Source of the DNA: Motacilla alba alba | Taxonomy: Eukaryota; Chordata; Aves; Passeriformes; Motacillidae | DNA length: 64,000 nt | Assembly: GCF_015832195.1 (NCBI RefSeq) | Contig: NC_052046.1 | Location: 19,832,161-19,896,160 of the forward strand | Direction of reading: 5' to 3' | Shown: positions 11,241-22,465 of the stretch, one piece after another | Layout: every line of letters begins with the position of its first letter | Numbering within the stretch: position 1 is the stretch's first letter | Made by a program: the position numbers and the translations under genes | The notes under the pieces: model-generated | Databases searched by the model: none | What the model saw: only the letters and a program-made list of their open reading frames with translations | What the model was told of the DNA's origin: nothing

Positions 11241-13288
11241 GGGCAAGTAAGCTTTTTAGATCTTCCCCTAAAATCTATCTCAAATTAATAACAGCATATT
11301 CTACACTGTACACTTATATCCTTGGTATTACCAAAATATAAATGTTTTCCTTTGAGATTTTCTATCCAAAGGATACCTATCTATGATGTCTGTGAATTGA
11401 ACAAGCTTATATGAGGAAGAGAGAAAAAAACCAAATATCTAATATGACACAACCAGGAATTATTCAGCTGTAAGACATTAACCCCATTTTTGACACCATT
11501 CTTTAGCTATACATCGAACAAGCTCTGGAGGTATATAAACTGGAAAATAGTATTAGCTTCTTAGATTTTTAAACCCTTTTTTGTCATCTTTTGCAAATAT
11601 TTTTCATCTGCTGTGACTATTGTTAAAGAAAGTCAGCTATCTTTTCTTCCTCAGCTGTTATCAAACCTACCAAAGCCTTTCTTCCTATTTATAGCCTTTT
11701 AAAAGTTAAAGATGTAGAAGTAGTGCTTGGAAATATCAGTGTTTCAACATCTAGAGCAGAAAATTAACTCACTTAAAATAGATGGGAAGATCATAAATTT
11801 TTCAACTCCTCAGTCAATACTATGGTGCATAACCATTTCTCTAGACTTTAAAATTTATTTTTATAAAATGAAATCTGGGGCAGGACGAAATTATTTGTGC
11901 AGAAAAGAGAAGTGAAAACAATACTATCACCATAGTATCACATGCTGCCCTGGTAGTTTGACAGGGATTCTGGTGCTAAGATACTGAAGTACCCAAAGGA
12001 AATTTGGCCAAGCAGTCTTCTGATTTTCAAACTGCCAGATTTCATCTTCCAGTTTTCTTCTGCAGCCATTGAGGGAACTGCAGATCTACTGTTGCTCCTA
12101 TAAACCTACTTGCTCATACACTTTTTTGTTGTGTAACACCTACATACTATGTCCCTCTATTACTGACCCCTTGCCAATTGTAGATCATAAAGGTGATGCT
12201 GAGAAGGGCTGGTCAAGTCTGAGCTTGACATCTCCCTACATACACCCAGCACAGGTCTTCCTCTCCTCTGTCCAGCCATGAGTGGCCATCTACAAAGGAG
12301 ATTTTGTGAGGCACAGCAGCTGAAGTCTGTCAGGTCACTTGCCTGGGGGAGGGTCACAGGGATTGTGCTTGTAGTGGCTGTGCTTAGGATAAACACTGGA
12401 GAGTTTTGTACATCCATTTGTCTTGATCTACTCCACATAGGTCTCTTCATTGCAAGTTCTTCTAATACACAGCACACTTCAAAATTGTGCCACTTCAAAA
12501 AATGCCACTGCTTCATGTATTTAATTTGATATTCTTTTGAATCACACTGTACCTTCATTTTTTGAAATACAGCACTTGTCTTCGCTTTTTGGAACCTCCC
12601 ATCAAACACACAATCTCTGGTTTAAGTAGGTTTATTAGCACTGGCTGAGACTTCACCTTTAAAAGAGATAAAAATTATCAGTAGGTGAATTAATTTTCAT
12701 CACTTCTGTACTTGATTTATTAATAGTAAGACCCATTGGCTTGGCAGAGTTTGCAAGACCATCTGTCTATTTGTGAATATCTTCAGCTGAATGCTTTTCC
12801 GTGCTGTGAAATCAGGCTTGTTGAACTGATCCAGCTCTGCCAATATGTACTATAAATTTTGTTTGAACACTGAATAGGGTGTCAGTTGTGGACATGGGTG
12901 ATGTTCACCTAGAGTTAGGCAATGATTCCTTGAGAAGAATGGGTGATGTTTAACCCGTCCTTAGAAATCATTCACTAACTGTGTGCTTGCTTTCTCTACC
13001 TGTTGGCCAGCTTGGCTCTTCCGAATCATCATTCAAAGGCTGGAGCTCTGAAGAGTTAGAACAGATTTCTCTAACTCATTTTGGTTTCATTTTGGGTGTA
13101 TTTTTCAACTATTGCCATTTCTTTCTTTTAAAAGTAGGTTTTAAAGAGCATGTACTTACACGCAGATTTATGACATAACAAATTCCAGTTACAGACCTAT
13201 GTTGACTGAATGTATCAAGAAAATGTTGTAGAACCATTTCTGAAAGCTTCAGTGTAGTAATTACAGGTAGAACACCTACTCTGAAGAA
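11241..13288. other. Single-copy DNA, no gene recognised
   Basis: About 2 kb without a recognised repeat. A minus-strand open frame of 149 codons (12160-12609) overlaps a plus-strand one of 83 codons. Neither has a recognisable domain, and the region is locally richer in GC, which lengthens chance frames. Confidence 0.45.
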
Positions 13289-13336
13289 GAATTAGTGCTA
13301 CAAGTAATTCAGGAATTAGTGCTACAAGTAATTCAT
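13289..13336. repeat. 24-bp tandem duplication
   Basis: Two adjacent copies of a unit starting GAATTAGTGCTACAAGTAAT (13289-13312 and 13313-13336). They are identical except for the last base. The near identity in non-coding DNA points to a recent slippage or duplication event. Confidence 0.9.
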
Positions 13337-13353
13337 TCAACTTTGATGGTCTT

Positions 13354-13565
13354 GATCACAGAATATTCTGAGTTGGAAGGGACCCACGTGACTCACTGAG
13401 TCCAACTCCTGGATCTGTTCAGAATGCCATAAAAATCATGTGCCCAGGAGTGTTGTCCAAATGCTCCTTGAGCTCTGCCCGGCTGGTGCTGTCCCCAATG
13501 CCCTGGGGAACCTTTTCCAGTGCTCAACCACTTTCTGGGTGAAGAACTTTCTCTTAATATGCTTC
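13354..13565 (-). mobile_element. CR1 LINE 3' end fragment
   Basis: The plus strand reads ATCACAGAATATTCTGAGTT, then GGAAGGGACCCACGTGA, GAGTCCAACTCCTG, GTGTTGTCCAAATGCTCCTT, CCCTGGGGAACCTTTTCCAG, and CACTTTCTGGGTGAAGAACT. This is the reverse complement of a CR1 3' region, with the last three blocks matching the C-terminal coding part. About 210 bp remain, degraded and inactive. Confidence 0.88.
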
Positions 13566-14672
13566 AAAGCAGTTCAAAGGAGAGAGCTGTTCTTCTTGTG
13601 TTTATGTGCACCAGTTGAAGATTAAAACTCAGAATGGAAAATGCTACCAAAGTGTTAGTATTTTCTAATTAACCTTTAAGAATTAGAAACTACAGGTGCT
13701 ATAAAATTATCAAAAAGTGAAATTGTGAGACCCTAGGAGGGGACCACCATAGGGAACATTAGCTTGTCTGAAAAGATTCCCATGCTGGTTTAAAGTCAGG
13801 TGTTCTAAGGGATTAGTACATCAGAAATCATCTTTAAAATGGGAACTTTGATTGTAGCACAGCTTGTATTGCTGTACATATTCCTAAGTCTTTCCTGATG
13901 AAGAGCAAATGTTTGCAAGTCTTTTTTAGCTTGGCTACTTGTGGATTAGTTGTTTGTAATTTTAAACTGTTCCAGCTTGGTATTTGCTTTGTTTGTAAGA
14001 GCTGGACCTCTTCTATAAGGTACCAGACTCACTTTTTAGTTTTGAAAAATATATTTGTGTAGGGAAAGCTACATCTTGGAGTTTTGTTCCATGTTTAAGA
14101 CCTTTCTTACTGGAAGTTGTTATGATAATAAATTTATATCAAATAATTCTTCTTCATGTGTTACTGTATTTAGTATTATTTTAGACCTTACAACCCTCTA
14201 GTTGCTGCACAGCAGTGGTATAAACAGCAGTAATCCCCAGATGCCTGTATTTTCAGAATATGCTGTCTTTTGTAAGAAAGTTTGCATTTGAGATGTCAGA
14301 AGTTACTATGGTTTTTCAGAAACCCTCTGACCATTCCTTTTAAGAAATATTGTCAAATTTTCTTTTTGTACACAGCTTTGCAATTTCTCCTAGATTCTAG
14401 TGAAAGGTTGTTTCTGGAGGTGAGTGCTCTGGGCTCACTTTGCACCTAGTTATTCCAGCAACCCCATGAGTGAGTGGCAAGCAGCTTGAAGGACAGCTGC
14501 AAAGTGTAGCTGGCTGAGGCATAACAAAGCAGCTTTCAGCAGAAGGAGCCCCAAATTTGACCTGCCTCACTGAAATACTGTGTTTTACAAAGGGAAAGAT
14601 TCAAGGGAAAATTGACAAGTAGAGAATTTTTATTCAAATTGTTGCTACGAATTTCACAGAGTAAGTTAGATT
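13566..14672. other. Single-copy DNA, nothing recognised
   Basis: AT-rich sequence with no repeat, gene or RNA signal that I can support. Confidence 0.5.
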
Positions 14673-14842
14673 ATAAAAACCCAACAACCACTTATAATAC
14701 CAAAAAAGTCACATAACCAAGCTAAACCAACCAAGCAACCAACCAAGCAACCCAACCTCCCCAAAACAAATAAAAACCACAACCCAAACCAACAAAAATA
14801 ATAAATCCCCCTAAACTTCAAAAAATTAACAAAGCAAAACAG
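14673..14842. repeat. A/C-rich, G-poor low-complexity tract
   Basis: About 170 bp dominated by A and C (AACCAACCAAGCAACC-type words, CCAAAACAAATAAAAACC), with almost no G on the plus strand. It lies about 80 bp from an LTR that starts at 14925. No constant repeat unit is visible. Confidence 0.8.
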
Positions 14843-14924
14843 GAGGTAGAGCCATGACCTAGGATAAAATACCTTACACCAGTGGATTACTTTCTTAATT
14901 TAAACAGAGATAGTTTTGACTTTG

Positions 14925-15640
14925 TGTCACGGTGAGAGCTATGTCCTGGCTCGGCGACAACAGGGGCGCGACAGACTCCCTCACAAGCTCCGCAAACTCC
15001 ACCTACCAGCAATGGTTCGGCGCAGGAACAAAGAAGCGGCAGCACGGGTCTTGGGGTGGAACTGGGGTAACTTTATTAGATGGTAGACATCCAAGACTCT
15101 AAGACCCTGACTTGAAGCCAACAAGAGCTGTTATAACATTTCTCAGAAGGAGGGACTTAGGGTACCAAACCAATAGGGGTGTGGTTGGGGAGGGGTTGAA
15201 GGCAAGGTATTTTGCACTTGAACCAATAAAGGAGCACTAGGGAGGGGAATAACTTGGGCAAACCAATAGGGTTCTAAAGGATACAAAGTTGGCAAGGAAT
15301 TTACCAGAAGAAAGGCCAGGTTCAGGGAAGGATTGATACCCAGTGGGAGGGGGAGCAAGGAAGGTTCTGCGGAAAAGGGTAGGGATAGGAGAGATTGACA
15401 ACTGGGGAGAGGACAGGTTTGAAACTTGGCAAGGAGTGGCTGGGTGACATACAAAAAGATTGACACAACTGAACTGAATAACAATGAGGGAGCAAGTCTA
15501 ATTTTAGAAACATAAGATACAAAATGGGGAACCTGTGCTACTTCAAAGGCAGGGGGAGGACAACATAAGGGGATTGCAAAATCACAAATCAGATAGTAAG
15601 CATACCAATGAAACAAAAAAAAAAAAACCACACTGCAACA
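14925..15640 (-). mobile_element. Solo LTR, ERVK-like
   Basis: A 716-bp LTR in minus orientation. The plus strand reads TGTCACGG at the left and CTGCAACA at the right, so the element runs TGTTGCAG to CCGTGACA on its own strand. Six-base flanks ACTTTG (14919-14924) and CCTTTG (15641-15646) match in five of six positions, consistent with a 6-bp ERVK-type target duplication. On the minus strand: repeated ATTGG boxes in U3 (plus-strand CCAATAGG or CCAATAAAGG near 15172, 15223 and 15261), a TATA-like TTATAAC (plus 15130-15137), AATAAA (plus 15072-15077), and a GC-rich U5. An A-run at 15615-15627 lies next to the 5' terminus. The 162-codon open frame on the minus strand is an LTR by-product. Confidence 0.82.
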
Positions 15641-15646
15641 CCTTTG

Positions 15647-17202
15647 GAGATTTTAAATGTGCAGCTATTAAAAAGTGAACAGAACAAAGGAGGTGTGTTT
15701 TCGTTGGGAAAGTTGCTATTTAATTAGAAAAAATCCCAAGTGTATAATTTTAAATACAAGAGCATTATTTTCCAAGGCTTCTTTCCTGACTGCCCTTTGC
15801 TTTAGCATTACTGGCACCCTGGATGATCACACCTGCTGCTTGCTCCAATTCTGTTTTGGTTTCTATGTTACGAAAGTTTACTTTCATATTCTCAGTTTCC
15901 TCAGTCCTAAATACTTGCATATTATAGACAATTATATTTTCCTTATGTAAAACTTATGTAAGACAAGCAAGGGATTATATGGAATTGTTGGAGCCTGGAC
16001 AGTTATAAAGGAAATAAGCTGTTAACTAGGTGTTTGATGCAATATTTTAGTCTACAACACTGGATAATGCAGAGGGATTATAGTTGCTTATTCTTAAGGC
16101 TAAATATATATCTTTTCCTTTAATTCTAATGCAAAGACAAAGTCCCTGGGCTCAAAGGCTGCCATCAGAAAGAAGCATGCAGATTTGGCATGTAATTTCC
16201 ATTTGCTATTGCACCAATGAACTCTTTGTTTGAAAACATTCTTCACATTCCCACTACAGGAATGAATCACAGCCATTTGATTTTTTTATACTGGCTACTA
16301 AATAATTTATTCCCACTTAGCCATTCATTCCGAGCATCATACTATCCATTCCAGATATTGTAGTGGGGCATATTATTTTTATAACTGATGTCTGTATCAT
16401 ATGTCCAGGGAGTCAGCTGAAGGTGGTTTGGATTTTTATTGGAAATGAAATAAAATTACACAGCTACACTATTTATAAAGGCTCCTAAAAGTTTGGTCTC
16501 AGCAGAGGCTGTTCAGAAGAAGTGTAGACCTACAGAGATGTTTAAGTAGTAATCAGAGATTGATGGCTGTTGAGATTGTGAACAAAGTAAAAGCTTTATT
16601 GCTTCTGGTTTTGTGTTTTGCCAGAAATAGAGATGCCTTTCCACAGAGATATTTCTCTAGATACTTGACCTCTCTGAATTTAAAGAAAAAAATAGAGAAA
16701 GTAAGAAATCTTACAGTTCTGAAGAATTGAAATAAACACTTGAAATTAGAAAAGAACTTTAAGTAATGTCAGCATTCAGGATTAGTAAATTATGCTAATG
16801 TTATGGTACTCAGTTAAAGCTGAACTGCTTCCATCATTGCTTAAATACCAAATTGTAAACGCTCTAAATTAGCAAATGGAAGTTCACACCAAAGTAGGTC
16901 CCATTTTGATTTTTGTTCTTCCAATTCTTTCTGGTCAGTCAGGTCATCATTTTGATTCCTGCTCTGGACTTTTTTATTAGGAAAAATAAAAGGTTTTGTG
17001 CCACCATATTCACTTTAACTGCATCAGATTATGAAATATACAATACTTGTTTATGATGCCATGCCATTTTCAAAGATCTTTTCTACTAATTTAGAATACC
17101 TGTTTTATTCAACTTTTGAAATAATTTCTTTATAACAACAAGTTTAACAAATCATTAGCTATTTGAAACAAAAAAAAATAGTGGGTCAAAAATAAATAAA
17201 CA
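15647..17202. other. Single-copy AT-rich DNA, nothing recognised
   Basis: No repeat or gene recognised. The stretch 16180-16360 is of even composition, without simple repeats, and could be a conserved non-coding element, but nothing in the sequence alone proves this. Confidence 0.5.
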
Positions 17203-17208
17203 TTTTTT

Positions 17209-17856
17209 TGCAGATGGCTGTGTGGCTTCCCCAGGCAGGTGCTGTCGGGGTGCCTGCAGCACCAAAAGCATCTCTACTTCGGGCTGTGTGAGCAATTCCC
17301 CCAGCCCATCTGAGGCCGAGCCCGGATGGAGTAATTGAAGCCTCGCCAAAAAGACGAGAAGGCTTTTCACATGGTAAAACCAGCAGGATTTATTGAGGGT
17401 AGCCCTGAGGGTTCGGGTATGGTGAAGGTGAGAGGAACCCAAGGAGATAAGGTAGAGGCAGGAGCAAACAGGAACACAACCTCCGCTGAAGGGAACCAGT
17501 GGTGAAGAGTCAAGAAGAGGGGAGGAGCCAGGGTGTATAACTGGGGGAAGGAGGGAAGGGTCAGGATACAAACTATCTAATGGGGAGGGGGGTTAGGGGA
17601 GGAGTTGAAGTGGGGTGACATGGGCTGCACCAATGAGGGAATAGTGTGAGAGTGGTCCCTCAGAAAGAGCCATTGGGGGAACAGGAAATACAGTACTTTC
17701 TAGAACTAGGGGATGAACAGCAGTTGACTGACAACAATACATTTACATTGGAAAGAAAGGAATCATGGGCAGTTGTGTCAGTTTCTTACTCTAATTTGAA
17801 CAACGGTGTTTCCCCAAGGGATTCTGGCTCTGTCTGCTCCTTCACTGTCTCCCACA
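17209..17856 (-). mobile_element. Solo LTR, ERVK-like, family shared with 28.5 kb
   Basis: This LTR of about 648 bp is in minus orientation. The plus strand runs from TGCAGATGGCT to CTCCCACA. Flanks TTTTTT (left) and GTTTTT (right) match in five of six positions, but both are low complexity, so this target duplication is weak. On the minus strand there are ATTGG boxes (plus CCAATGAGG near 17630), a TATA-like element (plus GTGTATAAC at 17534-17542) and AATAAA (plus TTTATT at 17389-17394). Sequence and layout match the LTR at 28470-29132: shared CTTCCCCAGGCAGGTGCTGT, the phrase GGGGTGACA, and similar ends. This copy keeps better signals than its sister but has a deletion near the left end (about 17219-17221). 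Confidence 0.82.
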
Positions 17857-20800
17857 GTTTTTCTTTTTTTTTTTTCTGTGGGAATAGTGTTCAGAAACTT
17901 ACATTTCCATTTCAGTTAGGGAACCTTATTGGTGGAAGCAGGCTGCTGATGTTTAGCTGGATGGCTAAACCAGTGGATTATGACTGAGAAAATGATGAAA
18001 TCTTCTGAGATGTTTGGCTCTCCAATAATGGCCACTGAACTCTCTGTCAATGAATGTGTCTTACTTAAATTACTGAACAGCATGTTGTAATAAGGAATCA
18101 GTGATTGATAATGGGTAATAAAGCTTGTTGTGGTGTCCTGTGACTGGAGCATTTGGCAAATAGCAGCTTTATATATATGGTTTCAGAGGAACACTGCAAG
18201 ATTACTTACTTAAGTAAGTCGGTCTGTCAATATAAGCACAAACTCATGCTATAATCTCAAGTATCAGTGTACCTCGGCAGTTCTTTACTAAAAATATTAG
18301 CAAAAGACTGGAGTTTGTATCATTGCTTGAGTTGTGTGAGTGCGAACTTCTAACTGCAACTTGCCACAGCATCTGACAGCAGTTCTTTGTCCCTGAAAAC
18401 ATCACTGAGGCGGTTTGTGGTAAGTGAGGTTCTTCCTTCCAGCAGTACCATAAGACATTTACCTGTGTCCAGAGGAACAAGCCAGTGCCTGTATGTTGTC
18501 TAAATCCCATTTCAGTCTCACAGAATGGATGTATTAATAGCAATATTATGTGGAATGATACTCTTAATTTTCTTGCCGCCAAACTTTGTATCAGCCTAAA
18601 AAAAATTGACTTTATCTGAGTGTATAATTACTTTGAATAGTAATATCTAAGCCTTCCTGGGACTGAGCCAGGTGGCAAAACTACTGCAGAGGCTATAATC
18701 CAGATTGCTCTTCTCCCATTTATGTAAATTGTGTAAAGAATTGTGTTTAAGAGATGAAAGCTATTTATCCCAAAGGGAAACAAAGAAATGGTTAATCTTT
18801 AGTTTGAGCACCAAGCCTTCCAAAGTAGATCATAATATTTTGTGCATAAAGTGTACTCAGGCAAAGGTCCACAGCAAGCCTTGAGATATTTTATAGGGAG
18901 TGGTACTGCCATGCTGAAACGTACTGTGCTAGGCTGTGCCCATATCTTTCTGATTATTCTTCTGCATGTAAGTGGCTACTGAAAAAAAAACCAAAACACT
19001 AAGAAACATATCACAAGTTTAAAATCATGTTCTTCTCCATAGCTCCTTTTCAGCAGCTTTTCAGTGGTATGATCCTCTGAGTTCCTTTTGAATAAAATGT
19101 GAAATATTCCTGCCACAGTCCCCAACATGTGCATGGTCTAAATTGATGTAGGCAACATGCATTCAGTAGAACACTTTTTTTTTTGTTCATATGCTCCCCA
19201 TGCTGGGGTACGAAAATCTTCACACTGTTGCTTAATGTAAATGAAAAAAATTACCTTGCATGAAGGATTTGTTTAAAAAGCTAAGTATGAATTATACTGT
19301 GACCAACTCAATAATCTGTCTAAATTTATTATTGACAGATTTCTATTACGTGCATCATGACCACAGTTCGGGCTCTATCATGCTTCGAAGAATGACATAC
19401 AGCAAAATATACGAAAAATACATACAGCAAAAAATCCCCTTCAAGCTGTTTTAAAACATTTGCTTTTGTACAGCAGGTATGGAATTCCAAATATCTTTCA
19501 TGTGAGTGTTTTTGATGGAGGCATAAAGAAACCAAGTTGTGTCTTCTCTGTAGATGTGGCCAGTAATAATATTTTTTAAAACCCATAAAATTATATACTT
19601 TGGTTTTCATTTGCATAGAACATTTAGGAGAATTTAAAAATGCTTAGGAATTAAAAGAATCGGTTTTGAAGAGATTAAAAAAATTAGTTCCCAAGAAACT
19701 TGCTACCCTATCTTATAGAAAGAGAATGGAGTGGTTAACTTTATTTCCCCCTCCAGGGATTTTCAGAAGAAACTCCTACAAGGATGTAATCTACTCCCCA
19801 GTAAAATCCACATAAATTGAGGCCAGACAGGTGTCTTTCCCAGAAAGCATTATGGTTGAGTCATTCCTTCAGTTTCCATGAAAGGGTAAAAGTTCTGCAC
19901 TGGTCTCTCTGGGTTTCTATCTTTGATCACACAAACAAGGAATGAACTCTTCTCATACAACTCTTATGAAAAAATAGATCTTCTGTGTCTGGGTCTTTTT
20001 TCATGTTCCTGGAAAAATGTTTCCCTTCTTTTTTTTGTAAAGCCTCTTGATATGGCTTGCTCTTCATCTGTGTTTCACACTATAGGAGAATATTTTAAAT
20101 TGCATTCTCCTCAGTGCACAAATCTCAAGTTTTGTGGTTAGTTAGTTCAAAATTGGCAATGTAACAGTATACCACAGGTTAGGAAACCGCAAGTGATTTT
20201 CAGTTGTGCACTACTGCTTGCGTTGTGTATCTCTTTTTGCAAACTAAGCATCTCTAAGTTAGGGAGCAAGTTTGGATCCTAAAGAACTAAGATGCCCCTT
20301 GGGACCTGCAGTCAAATACCAAATAGTTCAGTTATTGCCAAATTGATCCTATGGTAATTAAAATAATCAAGATGAGCCTTCACTGTAAGAGTGTCTGATA
20401 AACAGTACAGAATATACAATACTGTACAAAAAAAAGTACACAACACTGCATCTTAAAAATAAATCTGAAAGCTGCAGTGACTCTGAAAATGACAGTTAAT
20501 GCATATAGATATGTGTATACAATATAGATAATACATGCAGTAAATCTCCAAACTGTCTAACATTTCTTTGTTATTGAATACCTTTTTTGCATAAAAAGAA
20601 TCCTCCATATCCAATTCATCTATGAGCATCAATGTTTTTACTTCATTACTGTTGCACTACAAAAGCTGTTAGGAGGAAGCAGATGAGTATGGAAATGGAT
20701 TAGCTGAGAAGAATTCTCACTGCATTTGAAGACAATATGTACAACTTATAAAGTGAAATTATTTTATTTATAGTTTTATTTATCTGCTTGCTTTACTTGA

Positions 20801-22366
20801 ATCATGCTCTATTCTTCTTTATTTCAAGGATGACCTGCAAGGAAAAGGTAATTGATGTGACATAATTTTCAGCTCCTTTTAAATTTTTTATAAGAAAACT
20901 AAATATTCTTAATAATACGGCTTTTGAGCTATTACCTGTTTGGACTGATATTCAGATTCTCCCTGGCTGGAAGATGCACATCTTGAGGAATGCTTGAAAT
21001 TATGACAATAATGAAACAAAACGTGACAATTTGTAGGGCAAAGGCCAAATTAAACTATTCCGTTTTCCCTGCTAAAAATGTCAGAAAGTAAGAAAGATTC
21101 AACTAAAAGATTCAACTAAAAAGAGAGACATTTCAGTATTTTATAAAACCTTTCTCCAAAGCTAATGGAAATGACATTCTGGGAAGTCTTTTAAGATTTA
21201 GAGACGTTTTTTGAAATCAATGGGGCCAGATGCAAGTGCAAGACAGGAGATGTGGGCACAAATGAAAAATTACTTTCAGATCACTTAAATGTTTAGTTGT
21301 GAAAAAAAGAGATACATAACAAGTTCTTTCCAGAAATAAAAAACAAGAAAATAAAATTAATTTATTAATATACAGTTATTATTTGTGGTACAGAATCTTC
21401 AGAAAATTATGTGTAATAATTTTAAGTGTTATAGTGGCTGCTTCTGACTTCACATTCACAAATGCACCTCTCAAGAAAGGGAAAATGACCTCCATTCTTC
21501 CAAATCAGGGGTTTGGTCCCAAGTGCAGAGGACATTTCAGTTGGCTCATTGACTTTGAGTGGGATTGTTTGCATACATAAATATAATACGTTGTTTAATT
21601 ATGCCAAATTGAGCACAAGCCAAAAGCACTCACAGAACAGAACTTCAAAGGACATGCTTCATCAAAGCAAGAATATATGAAGGAGAGTTTTCAGAATTTT
21701 TTGGTGTCAGTATTCATGTCATTGAGAAAAAAATGGAAGATGTCAGTGTCCTTCATAGAAATATAATGAAAAGATTTTTCCAGCATATAGAGCATTGTTT
21801 GGCTGTATTATTAAAGACTTTGGCTTGCTTGAAAAATGATCTCTGATGTTTCATTTTCTTATGATCTATGCACTGAATAGAAATCTCTTCATGGACTAGT
21901 ACTCTTAATGAAGGTCCTAAATATATGGTAGCTGAATACATTAAAGAAGATTAGCATAATAATGGGGCATGAAAAAGGAACAAGAACTTTTTAAAACCTG
22001 AATTGGAACATGGCCTCTTGGTCGAAAAAGCACTGTTAGGTAAGTGTTCTGCCACCACTGCAATGTACTAAAGGAAAATAAAAGGAGTAAAGCTTCAGTA
22101 TTTCTTCATCCTGGAAATCTGTGTGATTAAGTCCTCAAAGACCTGATCCTCTGTGACCTCACTTTTTTTAGTGAAAATTGAGTCAGCTCTCTTTTCCTTA
22201 AGAGAGTTCCTCTGCACTGGGTAAAGTGAAAAATTTAAAGCCTGAGGGGATTTATGCCTATGTCACGCAATCCTAATTTGTCTTGGTAGTGGTCTGGCAG
22301 GGCCAGGAGCATAGAGGTTAACTGTTTTCTAAAGGACATCAGCTGCTGGAGTAGCATTATCCCCAT
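17857..22366. other. Single-copy AT-rich DNA, nothing recognised
   Basis: About 4.5 kb without a recognised repeat or gene. It contains a 16-bp perfect palindrome at 18204-18219 and a T-run at 17867-17876. Open frames reach 113 codons but show no motif. Confidence 0.5.
18204..18219. repeat. 16-bp perfect palindrome
   Basis: ACTTACTTAAGTAAGT equals its own reverse complement. It could be chance; no role can be assigned. Confidence 0.7.
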
Positions 22367-22367
22367 T

Positions 22368-22465
22368 TTAAAAAAACCCAACAGACAAGCAACAACCCCC
22401 AACCAAAAACCCTCAAAATACAACACAAAGAAAGAAACCCTCAAAAAAAAAAAAAAAAAAAGAAC
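22368..22465. repeat. A/C-rich tract ending in poly(A)
   Basis: The plus strand carries an A/C-rich, G-poor run (AACCCAACAGACAAGCAACA, CCCCCAACCAAAAACCCTC) that ends in an uninterrupted run of about 19 A at 22443-22461. This is the same class as the tracts at 14.7 and 34.7 kb. Confidence 0.85.

Noticed and set aside
12160..12609. 149-codon minus-strand frame as a gene
   Set aside because: No recognisable domain, overlaps an opposite frame, and has no supporting splice or promoter pattern. It is left as unexplained.
14673..14842. CRISPR-like or satellite array
   Set aside because: No constant repeat or spacer length, and the DNA is vertebrate. It is low-complexity A/C sequence.
15143..15631. 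162-codon minus-strand frame with hydrophobic start
   Set aside because: It is inside the U3 of an ERVK-like LTR. The hydrophobic start is the translation of the A-run and flanking bases.
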